DNA of 39,728 nucleotides from an uncultured Bacteroidales bacterium (GTDB taxonomy: Bacteria; Bacteroidota; Bacteroidia; Bacteroidales; Porphyromonadaceae), in the NCBI GenBank assembly GCA_902489445.1, contig CABTZX010000015.1, positions 1 through 39,728 of the forward strand, given 5' to 3'. The notes beneath the pieces were generated by a model, which made no database searches, was not told the origin of the DNA, and was given only the letters and a program-made list of their open reading frames with translations. This document shows positions 8,559 to 17,323 of this stretch, piece after piece (position 1 is the first letter of the stretch; every line of letters starts with the position of its first letter). The position numbers and the translations under genes are program-made.

Positions 8559-10358
8559 TTATTCGATAATCACCGAACGAACCTCCTGGCCAATCCGCAC
8601 TACATAACTTCCCTTGGGCAAATCGGCGCACTCAAGGGTAGCACTGCCATCCGCATGGGTATAAATGATTCGTTTTAGCTGTCCCGAAGCCGAGAAAATA
8701 CTAATCATCGCATAGGGCGCGGCGCCATCGATCTGTAGCAGGTTATGCGCAGGAATGGGGTAGAGGCGCAACGTACTTGTGCCAACTTGCAGCGCATCTT
8801 GGCATCCATCGTATGGTGCAGTGCTTTCAACGCCATAGGAAGTAATCACCTTTTTTACCTCCCATCCCTTGGCTCGGGCTATAGCTACATCCGAGGTGAG
8901 GCAGCGATTCTGATCTTTTCCCTCTTCGCGTGCGTCAAATACGATAAAGGGAAATTTTTTTGCTCCGGAATACAACGATGTAACCAACTCAGTCATTGCT
9001 TTCTCTTTCAGAGAGTTAAGCGAGCATTCTATATAGGTATAATTGGAGCTGAGCGGTAGCACCAATTTTTCCAATCGGTTGTTGCTACATTTTAGTACCC
9101 GAAGAAGCGGATTATTACTCAAAATGAGTTCTTCAAGGGCATTATCCTTCACATGGAGAAATTCGAGCGAATGGTTATTTCCCGTGTGAAGAGCTGTCAG
9201 TTTGTTCTGATTCAGCGATGCTTTGCGCAACATACGCGCGCCGTTCAGCTCTATCGATTCCAAAATGTTCCCATCTAACCATATCTCATCCAAAATGTCG
9301 TTATGGCTCAGATCCAACTCCTTAAGTTGGTTTCGTTCGGCATGCAACATCGTTAGTTTCTTGCATCTACTCAAATCGAGGCTCTGCAACTGATTATCCT
9401 GACAAAACAGCTCCTCTAACGAGCGGGCGTTGCCGAGCAAAAGTAGCGTAATCTCTGCATTATCGCAGTAAAAACGATCAATGTTTCCTTTCAGCGTGAT
9501 GCTTTGCGATGTGAGCGTGTAGGCGCATTCGTTCCCGTCAAATACAATCGTTTCTTTCAGCCCCTCAGCGTGAACCGGTTGGGATGAGCGGATTCTTAGT
9601 TTAATCTTTTCGCCTTTTTTCAAATTCGTTACCAGCGAAATGCTCTCGTCAGCGCCTATGGAAGGTACTCCCGTATAGGGAATCAGCGTGATTTCGCCCT
9701 GTTCGTTGCGCTTTTGTGCATACACAACCCAGTTTTTCCCCTTGGCAAGGGCTAAATCCTTTGCTAAACAGCGATTGCGGTCCCCCTCTGTTGTGGCATC
9801 GAACACTATTATGCAGCCGGCCGTGCGTCCACCTCGGTCCGGAAGAGTGCGCATTAGGTTGGACATGCCCGCCCCCAATAGGTGATTGTTGGCCACATTA
9901 ATCGTATCCAACTCGGGACAGCCTATGGGAAGAATCTCCTTTAATTCGTTTCCCTCTAATTGAAGTGCCCGAAGGTGGCTCGCTTTGCTCAGATCAATGG
10001 CGTTTAGTCGGTTGCCCGAAGCAGATAAATAGGTAACGTCGCCGACGAGTTTAATCGGGTAAGAGCTAATCTTGTAGCTGTGTACAGACTTATCCGCCGT
10101 AATCGCTGTCTCCAATCCTTCCGAAACAACGCTTCCTTCAGCATCAACGCCAAGCGAGATGGTTCCTCCAACCGGGATTGCTCCTGAAAAAGTGAGTACG
10201 GAGGTTCCGTTTCCCGATGTGATGGGGCTGACCGACTGCCCTGCAAGCGCATACGGAAGCAGAGCGATGAGCATCGTGGCAGTAATGCCCCAAATAAAGA
10301 GGAGGCGCCTACTGATGAGGGCGCTCCGATGTTTGTTCTCAGAAAGATTTAGGTTCAT
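8559..10358 (-). CDS. Leucine-rich-repeat protein with T9SS sorting domain
   Basis: Predicted secreted or cell-surface protein. I start it at ATG 10358 (599 aa) because a signal peptide follows: RR, a hydrophobic stretch at residues 19-38, then a likely ALA cut near 39. A promoter inside the longer 635-aa frame argues against the start at 10466; ATG 10385 is also possible. The body has two leucine-rich blocks with the NxLxxLxL spacing. Each is followed by a related module (VFDATTEGDRNRCL and VFDAREEGKDQNRCL). The end has a roughly 75-aa beta-rich T9SS type A signal (LRLYPIPAHNLLQIDG to KGSYVVRIG). It resembles the internalin-J-like proteins of Porphyromonas; adhesion is an inference. Confidence 0.82.
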   Translation of the reverse strand: MNLNLSENKHRSALISRRLLFIWGITATMLIALLPYALAGQSVSPITSGNGTSVLTFSGAIPVGGTISLGVDAEGSVVSEGLETAITADKSVHSYKISSYPIKLVGDVTYLSASGNRLNAIDLSKASHLRALQLEGNELKEILPIGCPELDTINVANNHLLGAGMSNLMRTLPDRGGRTAGCIIVFDATTEGDRNRCLAKDLALAKGKNWVVYAQKRNEQGEITLIPYTGVPSIGADESISLVTNLKKGEKIKLRIRSSQPVHAEGLKETIVFDGNECAYTLTSQSITLKGNIDRFYCDNAEITLLLLGNARSLEELFCQDNQLQSLDLSRCKKLTMLHAERNQLKELDLSHNDILDEIWLDGNILESIELNGARMLRKASLNQNKLTALHTGNNHSLEFLHVKDNALEELILSNNPLLRVLKCSNNRLEKLVLPLSSNYTYIECSLNSLKEKAMTELVTSLYSGAKKFPFIVFDAREEGKDQNRCLTSDVAIARAKGWEVKKVITSYGVESTAPYDGCQDALQVGTSTLRLYPIPAHNLLQIDGAAPYAMISIFSASGQLKRIIYTHADGSATLECADLPKGSYVVRIGQEVRSVIIE

Positions 10359-10398
10359 ATTGGGTCGATAATGACTTCTTTGCATACTTATTTCCACT

Positions 10399-10422
10399 GC
10401 AATATTACACATTGCACGCCAA
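10399..10422 (-). promoter_or_regulatory. Candidate promoter of the LRR gene
   Basis: On the minus strand TAATATTGC (10407-10399) resembles the -7 box with one mismatch. A TTTG lies 20 bases upstream (about 10428-10431), the usual -33 distance. Predicted start is near 10397, which leaves 39 nt to ATG 10358 or 12 nt to ATG 10385. Confidence 0.45.
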
Positions 10423-10515
10423 TTAGCCAAAACTCCTCCCCACAATAAGCGCGCAGAGCATGGCAATGCACTCGTAACGCTCGCTTCGGCTGCCGCGGCG
10501 GTTCGCTACCTCTCT

Positions 10516-10609
10516 GCCCAAAGGTATATACGTTTTAAATGAAAGGTATATAGGTCTCGAACGATAGGTATATACGTCTCGCGCGAAAGGTATATACGTT
10601 TCGTTGGGC
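10516..10609 (+). repeat. Four-unit 22-bp array, 14-bp core plus 8-bp variable segment
   Basis: Cores AWAGGTATATASGT start at 10520, 10542, 10564 and 10586, exactly 22 bp apart, and are separated by 8-bp segments that differ between units. The array is bracketed by GCCCAA (10516-10521) and TTGGGC (10604-10609). The same core and period occur in opposite orientation at 30648-30749. The array sits between divergent promoters. Porphyromonas genomes are known to carry small repeat elements of this general kind; I cannot assign this one to a named family. Confidence 0.85.
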
Positions 10610-11008
10610 GGAAGGGGCTCTTTGTTCCGAAATGGATGCGTCCCTATATAATAAGGTGTAAGTCTTAGGTGGAAAAGAGCAATTAAATGTTCGGAAAGTG
10701 GGGATTTGTTCTTGCTCTGAAGGGAAATAAGAAGATAAAACTTGCTCGTCGGTTTCTCCCTTTTCAAATGTAAAACTGATCAGCTTCGTGAAGCGAAACT
10801 GCGACGACATTGCCGATGGCTCCGGCGTAACGGGGAGATTTTTCAAAATGGGTGGGGAGGGCGGAGCGTTCGTCGTTAAGCTAAAGGGCGATAATCTTAG
10901 TTGGATGTTTGGAGAGAAAGAAGAAAAATATTCTGATTGTTAGTGGCGAGCGGCGGAATGTTCCATAGATGGGATGAGGAGAATAGTGTCTGTTTCGGAA
11001 ATTATTTG

Positions 11009-11017
11009 TACCTTTGC
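11009..11017 (+). promoter_or_regulatory. Promoter -7 element of the str-S10-spc-alpha cluster
   Basis: TACCTTTGC matches the Bacteroidetes -7 box. Predicted start is near 11020, giving a leader of about 107 nt. The leader begins with GCTGCA (11021-11026), which can pair with TGCAGC at 11066-11071, so the 5' end may be folded. It is the only clear promoter I find for the whole 18.6-kb ribosomal cluster. Confidence 0.6.
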
Positions 11018-11126
11018 CGTGCTGCATTGAATTTTGCGAGGTGATTACAGCCGCGGAACTATTTGTGCAGCTGATAGATAGAAGGTAGAAGAGAAATAGA
11101 TAACAGAGGTAAGGTAAGAAAGAAGA

Positions 11127-11513
11127 ATGCCTACAATACAACAGTTAGTAAGGAAAGGAAGAGAAACCTTTACGGAAAAGGGCAAGAGTCCCGCATTGAA
11201 TAGCTGTCCGCAGCGTCGTGGTGTGTGCGTAAGGGTTTATACAACCACTCCGAAAAAGCCTAATTCGGCACTCCGTAAGGTGGCGCGTGTACGCCTAACT
11301 AATGGTAAGGAAGTGAATGCCTATATTCCCGGTGAAGGTCATAATTTGCAGGAACACAGCATCGTATTGGTGCGTGGTGGACGTGTAAAAGATTTGCCCG
11401 GCGTAAGGTATCACATTGTACGCGGTACGTTGGATACGGCAGGGGTAAGCGGACGGTTGCAGCGTCGTAGTAAGTACGGAGCGAAGCGTCCGAAGGAAGC
11501 TGCTAAAAAGTAA
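11127..11513 (+). CDS. rpsL: 30S ribosomal protein S12
   Basis: Decoding-centre protein of the small subunit. The 128-aa product has the invariant TTTPKKPNSALRKVARVRL and LVRGGRVKDLPGVRYH segments. The lysines whose replacement commonly gives streptomycin resistance (in PKKPNS and GRVKDLPG) are the ordinary wild-type residues. First gene of the ribosomal cluster; a 387-bp gap separates it from rpsG, far longer than any other gap here. Confidence 0.98.
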   Translation: MPTIQQLVRKGRETFTEKGKSPALNSCPQRRGVCVRVYTTTPKKPNSALRKVARVRLTNGKEVNAYIPGEGHNLQEHSIVLVRGGRVKDLPGVRYHIVRGTLDTAGVSGRLQRRSKYGAKRPKEAAKK

Positions 11514-11900
11514 GCAGTTAATCGCCTCTCTTCATACCTAAATGATTCTGTTCTAACCTAAAAGGTAAACGAAGGAACAAAAGAAACAAAACAAAATAAA
11601 GGAGCGCAACTGCCGTTGGAACAGAGCGGTAAGGCACCTAAAAGAGTAAAAAAGAAGAATAACCGGTTTCGGTTTCGGATTGGATAGACTCACCACGATA
11701 ACCCGAGTTGAGTAAATGCTCCGGTGGGAGCGTTGAAGTGCGTAGCGGTCAGGATGGGTGCAGCAAAATAAGCGTTTACGCTTTGCTGTTTTTGAAGCTA
11801 AAACTACTGTCCCATAAGTTGGTTCACCCAAGAAGACGGAAAGTAACCAACAAAAGCTGCGACAACCAATTAGAATTCGAACGCAAACAGAAACAAAACA
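11514..11900 (+). other. Long structured gap between rpsL and rpsG
   Basis: 387 bp with no convincing ORF. It contains a hairpin GCTCC-GGTG-GGAGC at 11718-11731 and a terminator-like hairpin at 11761-11788 followed by Ts. Neither strand shows a TAnnTTTG promoter. In E. coli the rpsL-rpsG spacer is the S7 autoregulation target; whether this one has that job is an inference from position. Confidence 0.5.
11761..11793 (+). terminator. Terminator-like hairpin upstream of rpsG (possible attenuator)
   Basis: CAGCA and AAGCG pair with CGCTT and TGCTG around a TTTA loop, leaving a small internal bulge, and a TTTTT run follows at 11789-11793. This is the layout of an intrinsic terminator, yet it sits inside the cluster 107 bp before the rpsG start. 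It could trim downstream expression or be regulated. Confidence 0.6.
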
Positions 11901-12377
11901 ATGAGAAAATCCACACCTAAAAAGCATCAGGTGTTGCCTGATCCTCTATACGGAGATCGCCGGGTGACGAAGTTTGTGAATCACCTGATGTACGACGGAA
12001 AAAAGAATGTAGCTTTCTCTATTTTCTATAGTGCTTTGGATATCGTAAAAAGCAAAATGGGGGAAAGCGACAAAACTCCTTTGGAAATCTGGAAAACTGC
12101 GTTGGATAACATAACCCCTCAGGTAGAGGTTAAATCACGCCGTATTGGTGGTGCTACCTTCCAGGTGCCTACCGAAATACGTCCGGAACGCAAAGAATCA
12201 GTATCAATGAAGAACCTGATTCTGTTTGCGCGTAAGCGCGGCGGTAAAACGATGGCAGATAAATTGGCTGCTGAAATTGTAGATGCCTACAATAACCAGG
12301 GCGGTGCCTTCAAGAGAAAAGAAGATATGCACCGTATGGCAGAGGCAAACCGCGCATTTGCTCACTTCCGTTTTTAA
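11901..12377 (+). CDS. rpsG: 30S ribosomal protein S7
   Basis: Primary assembly protein of the 30S head that binds the 3' major domain of 16S rRNA. The 158-aa product starts MRKSTPKKHQVLPDPLYGD and contains the conserved KSRRIGGATFQVPTEI and ends in MAEANRAFAHFRF, all typical of S7. An A-rich stretch and no Shine-Dalgarno sequence precede the ATG. It follows the long structured gap and precedes fusA by 18 bp. Confidence 0.98.
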   Translation: MRKSTPKKHQVLPDPLYGDRRVTKFVNHLMYDGKKNVAFSIFYSALDIVKSKMGESDKTPLEIWKTALDNITPQVEVKSRRIGGATFQVPTEIRPERKESVSMKNLILFARKRGGKTMADKLAAEIVDAYNNQGGAFKRKEDMHRMAEANRAFAHFRF

Positions 12378-12395
12378 CCAAGCTACTTAACTATA

Positions 12396-14519
12396 ATGCC
12401 AGAGAACTTAAACCTCAGTTTGACGAGAAACATCGGCATCATGGCGCACATCGATGCCGGTAAGACTACCACCAGTGAACGTATCCTCTTTTATACGGGG
12501 TTAACGCATAAAATTGGAGAAGTGCACGATGGTGCAGCCACAATGGACTGGATGGCGCAGGAACAGGAACGTGGTATTACTATTACCAGTGCTGCTACTA
12601 CCGCTTTCTGGAAATACAACGATCAACGATACAAAATCAATTTGATCGACACTCCGGGACACGTTGACTTTACCGTGGAAGTGGAACGCTCGCTTCGTAT
12701 TTTGGACGGAGCTGTTGCTGCTTTTTGTGCGGTAGGCGGTGTGGAACCTCAGAGTGAAACCGTTTGGCGCCAGGCCGATAAATATCATGTGCCGCGTTTG
12801 GCATATGTAAATAAAATGGACCGTAGCGGAGCAAACTTCTTTGAAGTATATCGCCAGATGAAGGAAATTTTGGGCGCAAATCCGTGTCCTATCCAAATCC
12901 CCATCGGAGCGGAAGAAAACTTCAAGGGAGTAGTCGATTTGGTGACCATGAAAGCGATCGTATGGCACACTGAAGACCTTGGTGCTCACTACGATATACA
13001 GGAAATTCCTGCTGAACTTCGTGCGGAAGCCGAAGAATGGCGTGATAAAATGTTGGAAGCGGTTGCTGAGTGCGATGACGAAGTAATGGAAAAGTACTTC
13101 GATGATCCCTCTACGCTTACGGAAGACGAAATTCGCCGTGCAATCCGTAAGGGAACCCTTTCGATGCACATCTTCCCGATGACTTGTGGCTCTTCCTTTA
13201 AGAATAAAGGCGTTCAGACGTTGCTGGATGCCGTTTGTGCTTATTTGCCGAGCCCGGTTGATACGGAAGAAATTGACGGAACTTTGCCCGATGATCCGGA
13301 CACAAGAGTTGTACGTAAAGTTTCGCCCGATGAACCGCTTTGCGCTTTGGCATTCAAGATCGCTACAGACCCCTATGTAGGCCGTTTGTGCTTCTTCCGC
13401 GTTTATTCCGGTAAATTGGAAGCAGGTAGCTACATATTCAATACCCGTAGCGGTAAAAAAGAACGTATTAGCCGTCTGTTCCAGATGCACTCCAACCATC
13501 AGAACCCGATGGAAGTGATTGGTTGCGGTGATATCGGCGCCGGCGTAGGCTTTAAAGATATTCGCACCGGTGATACCATCTGTGACGAAAATGCACCTAT
13601 TACGTTGGAATCTATCGACTTCCCTGATCCCGTGATCGGTATTGCGGTAGAACCCAAAACGCAAAAGGACTTGGATAAATTGGGTGTCGGATTGTCCAAA
13701 CTTGCTGAAGAAGACCCCACATTCCGCGTGGCAACCAATGAAGAAACCGGTCAAACCGTAATCAGCGGTATGGGCGAACTTCACTTGGAAATCATTATCG
13801 ACCGTCTTAAACGTGAATTTAAGGTGGAATGTAATCAGGGACGTCCGCAGGTATCCTATAAGGAATCCATTACAAAGCCGGTTGAACTGAGGGAAGTATA
13901 TAAGAAACAGACGGGTGGCCGTGGTAAATTTGCCGATATCATTGTGCGTATTGAACCGGCGGACGAAGACTTTGACGGCACTTTGCAGTTCATCGATCAG
14001 GTGAAAGGCGGTAACGTGCCCAAAGAGTATATACCTTCTGTTCAGAAAGGGTTTGAAAAAGCTATGAAAAATGGTGTGCTGGCAGGCTATCCGTTGGATA
14101 AACTGAAGGTAACACTGTTAGATGGTAGCTATCACCCTGTCGATTCGGACCAATTGTCCTTCGAAGTAGCCGCTATTCAAGCATTTAAGAATGCATCTGC
14201 TCAAGCCGGTCCGGTACTATTGGAACCTATTATGAAGGTTGAAGTGGTTACACCGGAAGAAAGCATGGGTGATGTGATTGGTGACTTGAATAAGCGTCGC
14301 GGTCAGATACAAGGTATGGAAACGAGCCGCACCGGAGCACGTATCGTAAGAGCTGAAGCTCCGTTAGGTGAAATGTTCGGCTATGTAACCGCTTTGCGTA
14401 CGATAACGAGCGGACGTGCTACCAGCACGATGAGCTTCTCGCACTATGCGGAAGTTTCGAGCTCCATAGCCAAGCAGGTTCTGGAAGAAGTGAACGGGCG
14501 CGTGGATTTGATAAAGTAA
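12396..14519 (+). CDS. fusA: Elongation factor G
   Basis: GTPase that drives ribosomal translocation and, with RRF, recycling. The 707-aa protein has all G motifs: AHIDAGKTTTSER (residues 17-29), the RGITITSA switch I segment, DTPGHVDF and NKMDRSG. Domains II to V follow, including GMGELHLEI in domain III, and the end has the SHYAEVSSSIAKQVL helix. It sits in the str position but no tuf follows it, which is usual in Bacteroidetes. Codon and motif layout are intact throughout. Confidence 0.98.
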   Translation: MPENLNLSLTRNIGIMAHIDAGKTTTSERILFYTGLTHKIGEVHDGAATMDWMAQEQERGITITSAATTAFWKYNDQRYKINLIDTPGHVDFTVEVERSLRILDGAVAAFCAVGGVEPQSETVWRQADKYHVPRLAYVNKMDRSGANFFEVYRQMKEILGANPCPIQIPIGAEENFKGVVDLVTMKAIVWHTEDLGAHYDIQEIPAELRAEAEEWRDKMLEAVAECDDEVMEKYFDDPSTLTEDEIRRAIRKGTLSMHIFPMTCGSSFKNKGVQTLLDAVCAYLPSPVDTEEIDGTLPDDPDTRVVRKVSPDEPLCALAFKIATDPYVGRLCFFRVYSGKLEAGSYIFNTRSGKKERISRLFQMHSNHQNPMEVIGCGDIGAGVGFKDIRTGDTICDENAPITLESIDFPDPVIGIAVEPKTQKDLDKLGVGLSKLAEEDPTFRVATNEETGQTVISGMGELHLEIIIDRLKREFKVECNQGRPQVSYKESITKPVELREVYKKQTGGRGKFADIIVRIEPADEDFDGTLQFIDQVKGGNVPKEYIPSVQKGFEKAMKNGVLAGYPLDKLKVTLLDGSYHPVDSDQLSFEVAAIQAFKNASAQAGPVLLEPIMKVEVVTPEESMGDVIGDLNKRRGQIQGMETSRTGARIVRAEAPLGEMFGYVTALRTITSGRATSTMSFSHYAEVSSSIAKQVLEEVNGRVDLIK

Positions 14520-14540
14520 TTAACTGCAAGACATATAGCA

Positions 14541-14846
14541 ATGAGTCAAAAGATTAGAATCAAGCTGAAGAGCTACGACCACACGCTTTTGGACAAGTCT
14601 GCCGAAAAGATCGTAAAAGCAGTAAAGGCTACGGGCGCATTGGTATGCGGCCCGATACCGCTTCCCACACAGAAGCGTATCTTTACGGTCAACAGGAGTA
14701 CGTTCGTCAACAAAAAGTCGCGTGAGCAATTTGAGCTTTCTTCTTACAAAAGGTTGATTGATATACATAACGCATCGCGCCAAACAATTGACGCTTTGAC
14801 CAAGTTGGAGCTCTCCAGCGGTGTGGATGTAAACATCAAGTTGTAG
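14541..14846 (+). CDS. rpsJ: 30S ribosomal protein S10
   Basis: 30S head protein that in many bacteria also serves NusB-linked antitermination. The 101-aa product has the typical IRIKLKSYDHTLLDKSAEKI start, the GPIPLPTQKRIFTVNRSTFV loop and an SSGVDVNIKL end. It lies 21 bp after fusA with no terminator between, so the str and S10 groups appear fused in one unit. Confidence 0.97.
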   Translation: MSQKIRIKLKSYDHTLLDKSAEKIVKAVKATGALVCGPIPLPTQKRIFTVNRSTFVNKKSREQFELSSYKRLIDIHNASRQTIDALTKLELSSGVDVNIKL

Positions 14847-14898
14847 GAAAGCTTGTAACGAACAAAGTAAAGTAACTAACTGAAAGTAGTACAAGGAA

Positions 14899-15516
14899 AT
14901 GCCGGGATTATTAGGAAAGAAAATCGGAATGACTTCCGTATTCAGTGCCGAGGGAATTAGTCTTCCATGCACTGTTATCGAATTAGGCCCTTGTGTAGTT
15001 ACGCAGGTAAAAACGAGTGAAAAGGATGGATATGACGCTATCCAGTTGGGATTTGAAGATGCTAAGGAAAAGCATGTTGCCAAGCCCCAAATCGGTCACT
15101 TCAAAAAAGCCGGTGTAACGCCCAAGAGGCACTTGGCCGAGTTCAAAGGATTTGAAGGCAAATATGCAGCCGGTGACACCATCGCTGTAGATATATTTGC
15201 CGATGTACACTTTGTGGACGTTATCGGTACCTCCAAGGGTAAAGGATTCCAAGGGGTAGTAAAACGTCATGGATTTGGGGGAGTAGGGCAAACTACTCAC
15301 GGTCAGCATAACCGTAAGCGTGCCCCTGGTGCCATTGGTGCCTGCTCATATCCTGCAAAGGTTTTTAAAGGTATGCGTATGGCAGGCCAAACAGGTAATG
15401 AACGGGTAACGGTTCAAAACTTGGAGGTTATCAAGGTGATGCCTGAACATAACCTGTTGGTAGTGAAGGGAAGTGTGCCCGGAGCTAAAGGTTCAATTTT
15501 AGCTGTAGAGATGTAA
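14899..15516 (+). CDS. rplC: 50S ribosomal protein L3
   Basis: Early-assembling protein near the peptidyl transferase centre. The 205-aa product starts MPGLLGKKIGMTSVF and has the conserved VIGTSKGKGFQGVVKRHGF loop and the GACSYPAKVFKGMRMAGQTG segment. It ends one base before the rplD ATG, so translation of L3 and L4 is probably coupled. Confidence 0.97.
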   Translation: MPGLLGKKIGMTSVFSAEGISLPCTVIELGPCVVTQVKTSEKDGYDAIQLGFEDAKEKHVAKPQIGHFKKAGVTPKRHLAEFKGFEGKYAAGDTIAVDIFADVHFVDVIGTSKGKGFQGVVKRHGFGGVGQTTHGQHNRKRAPGAIGACSYPAKVFKGMRMAGQTGNERVTVQNLEVIKVMPEHNLLVVKGSVPGAKGSILAVEM

Positions 15517-15517
15517 T

Positions 15518-16147
15518 ATGGAATTATCAGTTTACAACATAAAAGGTGAAGATACCGGACGCAAGGTAACGCTTGACGATGCCGTATTCGGTATTGAACC
15601 CAATGATCATGCTATTTACTTGGCAGTGCGTCTCTACAGAGCCAACCTTCACCGCGGAACGCACAAAACGAAGGAACGTAGCGAAATGAGCGGTTCCACG
15701 CGTAAGTTGTTCCGTCAAAAAGGTACCGGTGGTGCTCGCCGTGGGGATATCAATTCGCCCCTTTTGCATGGTGGAGCACGTGTGTTCGGACCGCGTCCAC
15801 GTAGTTATAGCTTTAAGCTCAATAAGAAAACGCTTGATTTGGCTCGTCGCTCCGCTTTGACCTATAAAGCGCGTGAGGAAGCAATCAAAGTGATTGAAAA
15901 GTTTGATTTTGAAGCTCCAAAAACAAAGGATTTTGTAGCGTTGAATAAGCAATTAGGCTTAGCAGACGTGAAGTCTCTATATGTAATGCCTTCCATACCG
16001 GAAAATGTTTTTCTTTCGGCACGGAATTTGCAATACACTAAGTTGATTGAAGCGCGCAAAATCAATACCTATACTCTTTTGGACGCCAAGCAATTGGTTT
16101 TGACCGAAGAAGCAGTAGAAGAAATTAATAAGCTCTGTAGTAAGTAA
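15518..16147 (+). CDS. rplD: 50S ribosomal protein L4
   Basis: Exit-tunnel protein. The 209-aa product has the conserved extended loop with KLFRQKGTGGARRGD and GGARVFGPRPRSYSF at about residues 64-100. The globular region ends with LDAKQLVLTEEAVEEI. In enterobacteria L4 represses the S10 operon; no matching leader is obvious here. It overlaps nothing and precedes rplW by 17 bp. Confidence 0.97.
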   Translation: MELSVYNIKGEDTGRKVTLDDAVFGIEPNDHAIYLAVRLYRANLHRGTHKTKERSEMSGSTRKLFRQKGTGGARRGDINSPLLHGGARVFGPRPRSYSFKLNKKTLDLARRSALTYKAREEAIKVIEKFDFEAPKTKDFVALNKQLGLADVKSLYVMPSIPENVFLSARNLQYTKLIEARKINTYTLLDAKQLVLTEEAVEEINKLCSK

Positions 16148-16164
16148 TTGCCGAGAAAGTAGCT

Positions 16165-16467
16165 ATGAAAGAAAAAGATATTATTCTTAGGCCGATCATC
16201 TCCGAAAAGATGACAGCTCTTACAGAGCAAATGCCTGAGCGTTACGCTTTTCGCGTATCGCCTGATGCCAACAAAATTGAAATTAAGAAGGCAGTAGAGG
16301 CATTGTATAACGTAAACGTGGTTGATGTCAATACCCTGAACGTAATACCCACGACAAAAAGTCGCTATACGCGTCACGGAATGGTGGAAGGAAGAGCTGC
16401 AGCATACAAAAAAGCTGTGGTTACGCTCCGTAAAGGACAGGTAATTGACTTCTTCAGTAATATATAG
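16165..16467 (+). CDS. rplW: 50S ribosomal protein L23
   Basis: Protein at the tunnel exit that docks trigger factor and SRP. The 100-aa product has ILRPIISEKMTALTE at the start, the conserved YAFRVSPDANKIEIKKAVE region and a basic loop KSRYTRHGMVEGR. Length and position between rplD and rplB are standard. Confidence 0.96.
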   Translation: MKEKDIILRPIISEKMTALTEQMPERYAFRVSPDANKIEIKKAVEALYNVNVVDVNTLNVIPTTKSRYTRHGMVEGRAAAYKKAVVTLRKGQVIDFFSNI

Positions 16468-16475
16468 GAAACGAA

Positions 16476-17303
16476 ATGGGAATTAGAAAACTCAAGCCCA
16501 CATCACCGGGGCAGAGACATAAGATTATCGGCGCTTTTGACAAGATCACAGAAAGCGTTCCGGAAAAATCCCTTGTTGTAGGAAGACGAAAGAGCGGGGG
16601 GCGCAACAATACGGGTAAAATGACCATGCGCTACATTGGTGGCGGTCATAAACAAAAGTATCGTTTTATCGACTTTAAGCGCGTTCGTGATGGAATACCT
16701 GCAACGGTAAAGAGTATTGAATACGACCCAAACCGTTCAGCACGTATTGCTTTGCTGTACTATGCTGATGGGGTAAAAGCGTATATAGTGGCACCGGATG
16801 GACTCGAAGTAGGTCAGAAACTTCTCTCCGGAGCAGAAGCAGCACCGGAAATCGGTAATACGCTTCCTTTGTCCGCTATACCGGTAGGTACGGTGGTTCA
16901 TAACGTTGAACTTCGCCCCGGTCAGGGTGCCAAGTTTGCCCGCAGTGCCGGTACGTTTGCTCAGTTGGTTGCCCGTGAAGATAAATACGTTGTATTGCGT
17001 ATGCCGAGCGGTGAAACCCGTCGTATATTAGCCGCATGTAAAGCTACCGTAGGTAGTGTAGGCAACAGCGACCATGCTTTGGAACGTAGCGGTAAAGCCG
17101 GACGTTCGCGCTGGATGGGTCGTCGCCCACGCAACCGAGGTGTAGTTATGAACCCTGTCGATCACCCGATGGGTGGTGGTGAAGGACGTGCATCCGGAGG
17201 ACATCCGCGTTCACGTAAGGGCCTCTATGCAAAGGGGCTGAAGACGCGTAGGCCGAAGAAGCATTCTTCAAAGTACATTATCGAAAGAAGAAAGAAGAAG
17301 TAA
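16476..17303 (+). CDS. rplB: 50S ribosomal protein L2
   Basis: Highly conserved protein required for subunit association and peptidyl transferase activity. The 275-aa product has GRRKSGGRNNTGKMTMRYIG near residue 40 and the NPVDHPMGGGEGRASGGHPRS segment near residue 227, which includes the key histidine. It ends in a basic KKHSSKYIIERRKKK. Spacing to rplW is 8 bp. Confidence 0.98.
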   Translation: MGIRKLKPTSPGQRHKIIGAFDKITESVPEKSLVVGRRKSGGRNNTGKMTMRYIGGGHKQKYRFIDFKRVRDGIPATVKSIEYDPNRSARIALLYYADGVKAYIVAPDGLEVGQKLLSGAEAAPEIGNTLPLSAIPVGTVVHNVELRPGQGAKFARSAGTFAQLVAREDKYVVLRMPSGETRRILAACKATVGSVGNSDHALERSGKAGRSRWMGRRPRNRGVVMNPVDHPMGGGEGRASGGHPRSRKGLYAKGLKTRRPKKHSSKYIIERRKKK

Positions 17304-17323
17304 CCGATTAACCGAAGTAAAAC

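Larger units (their letters stand above)
10467..11126. other. Intergenic region between divergent LRR and rpsL genes
   Basis: About 660 bp without a convincing gene. It holds the LRR promoter on one side, a four-unit 22-bp tandem array at 10520-10599, and the rpsL promoter at 11009 on the other side. Overlapping minus-strand frames of about 100 codons read through the repeats and show no family resemblance. Confidence 0.6.

Noticed and set aside
10520..10599. CRISPR-like repeat-spacer pattern
   Set aside because: Cores are 14 bp and spacers 8 bp, far below CRISPR sizes, and no cas gene is present; the same applies at 30648-30749.
10423..10846. Overlapping minus-strand open frames of about 100 codons
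   Set aside because: They read through the 22-bp tandem array and promoter region and show no domain.
12501..13784. A 427-codon open frame antisense to fusA
   Set aside because: It mirrors codon use of fusA, has no family resemblance and overlaps a universally conserved gene.
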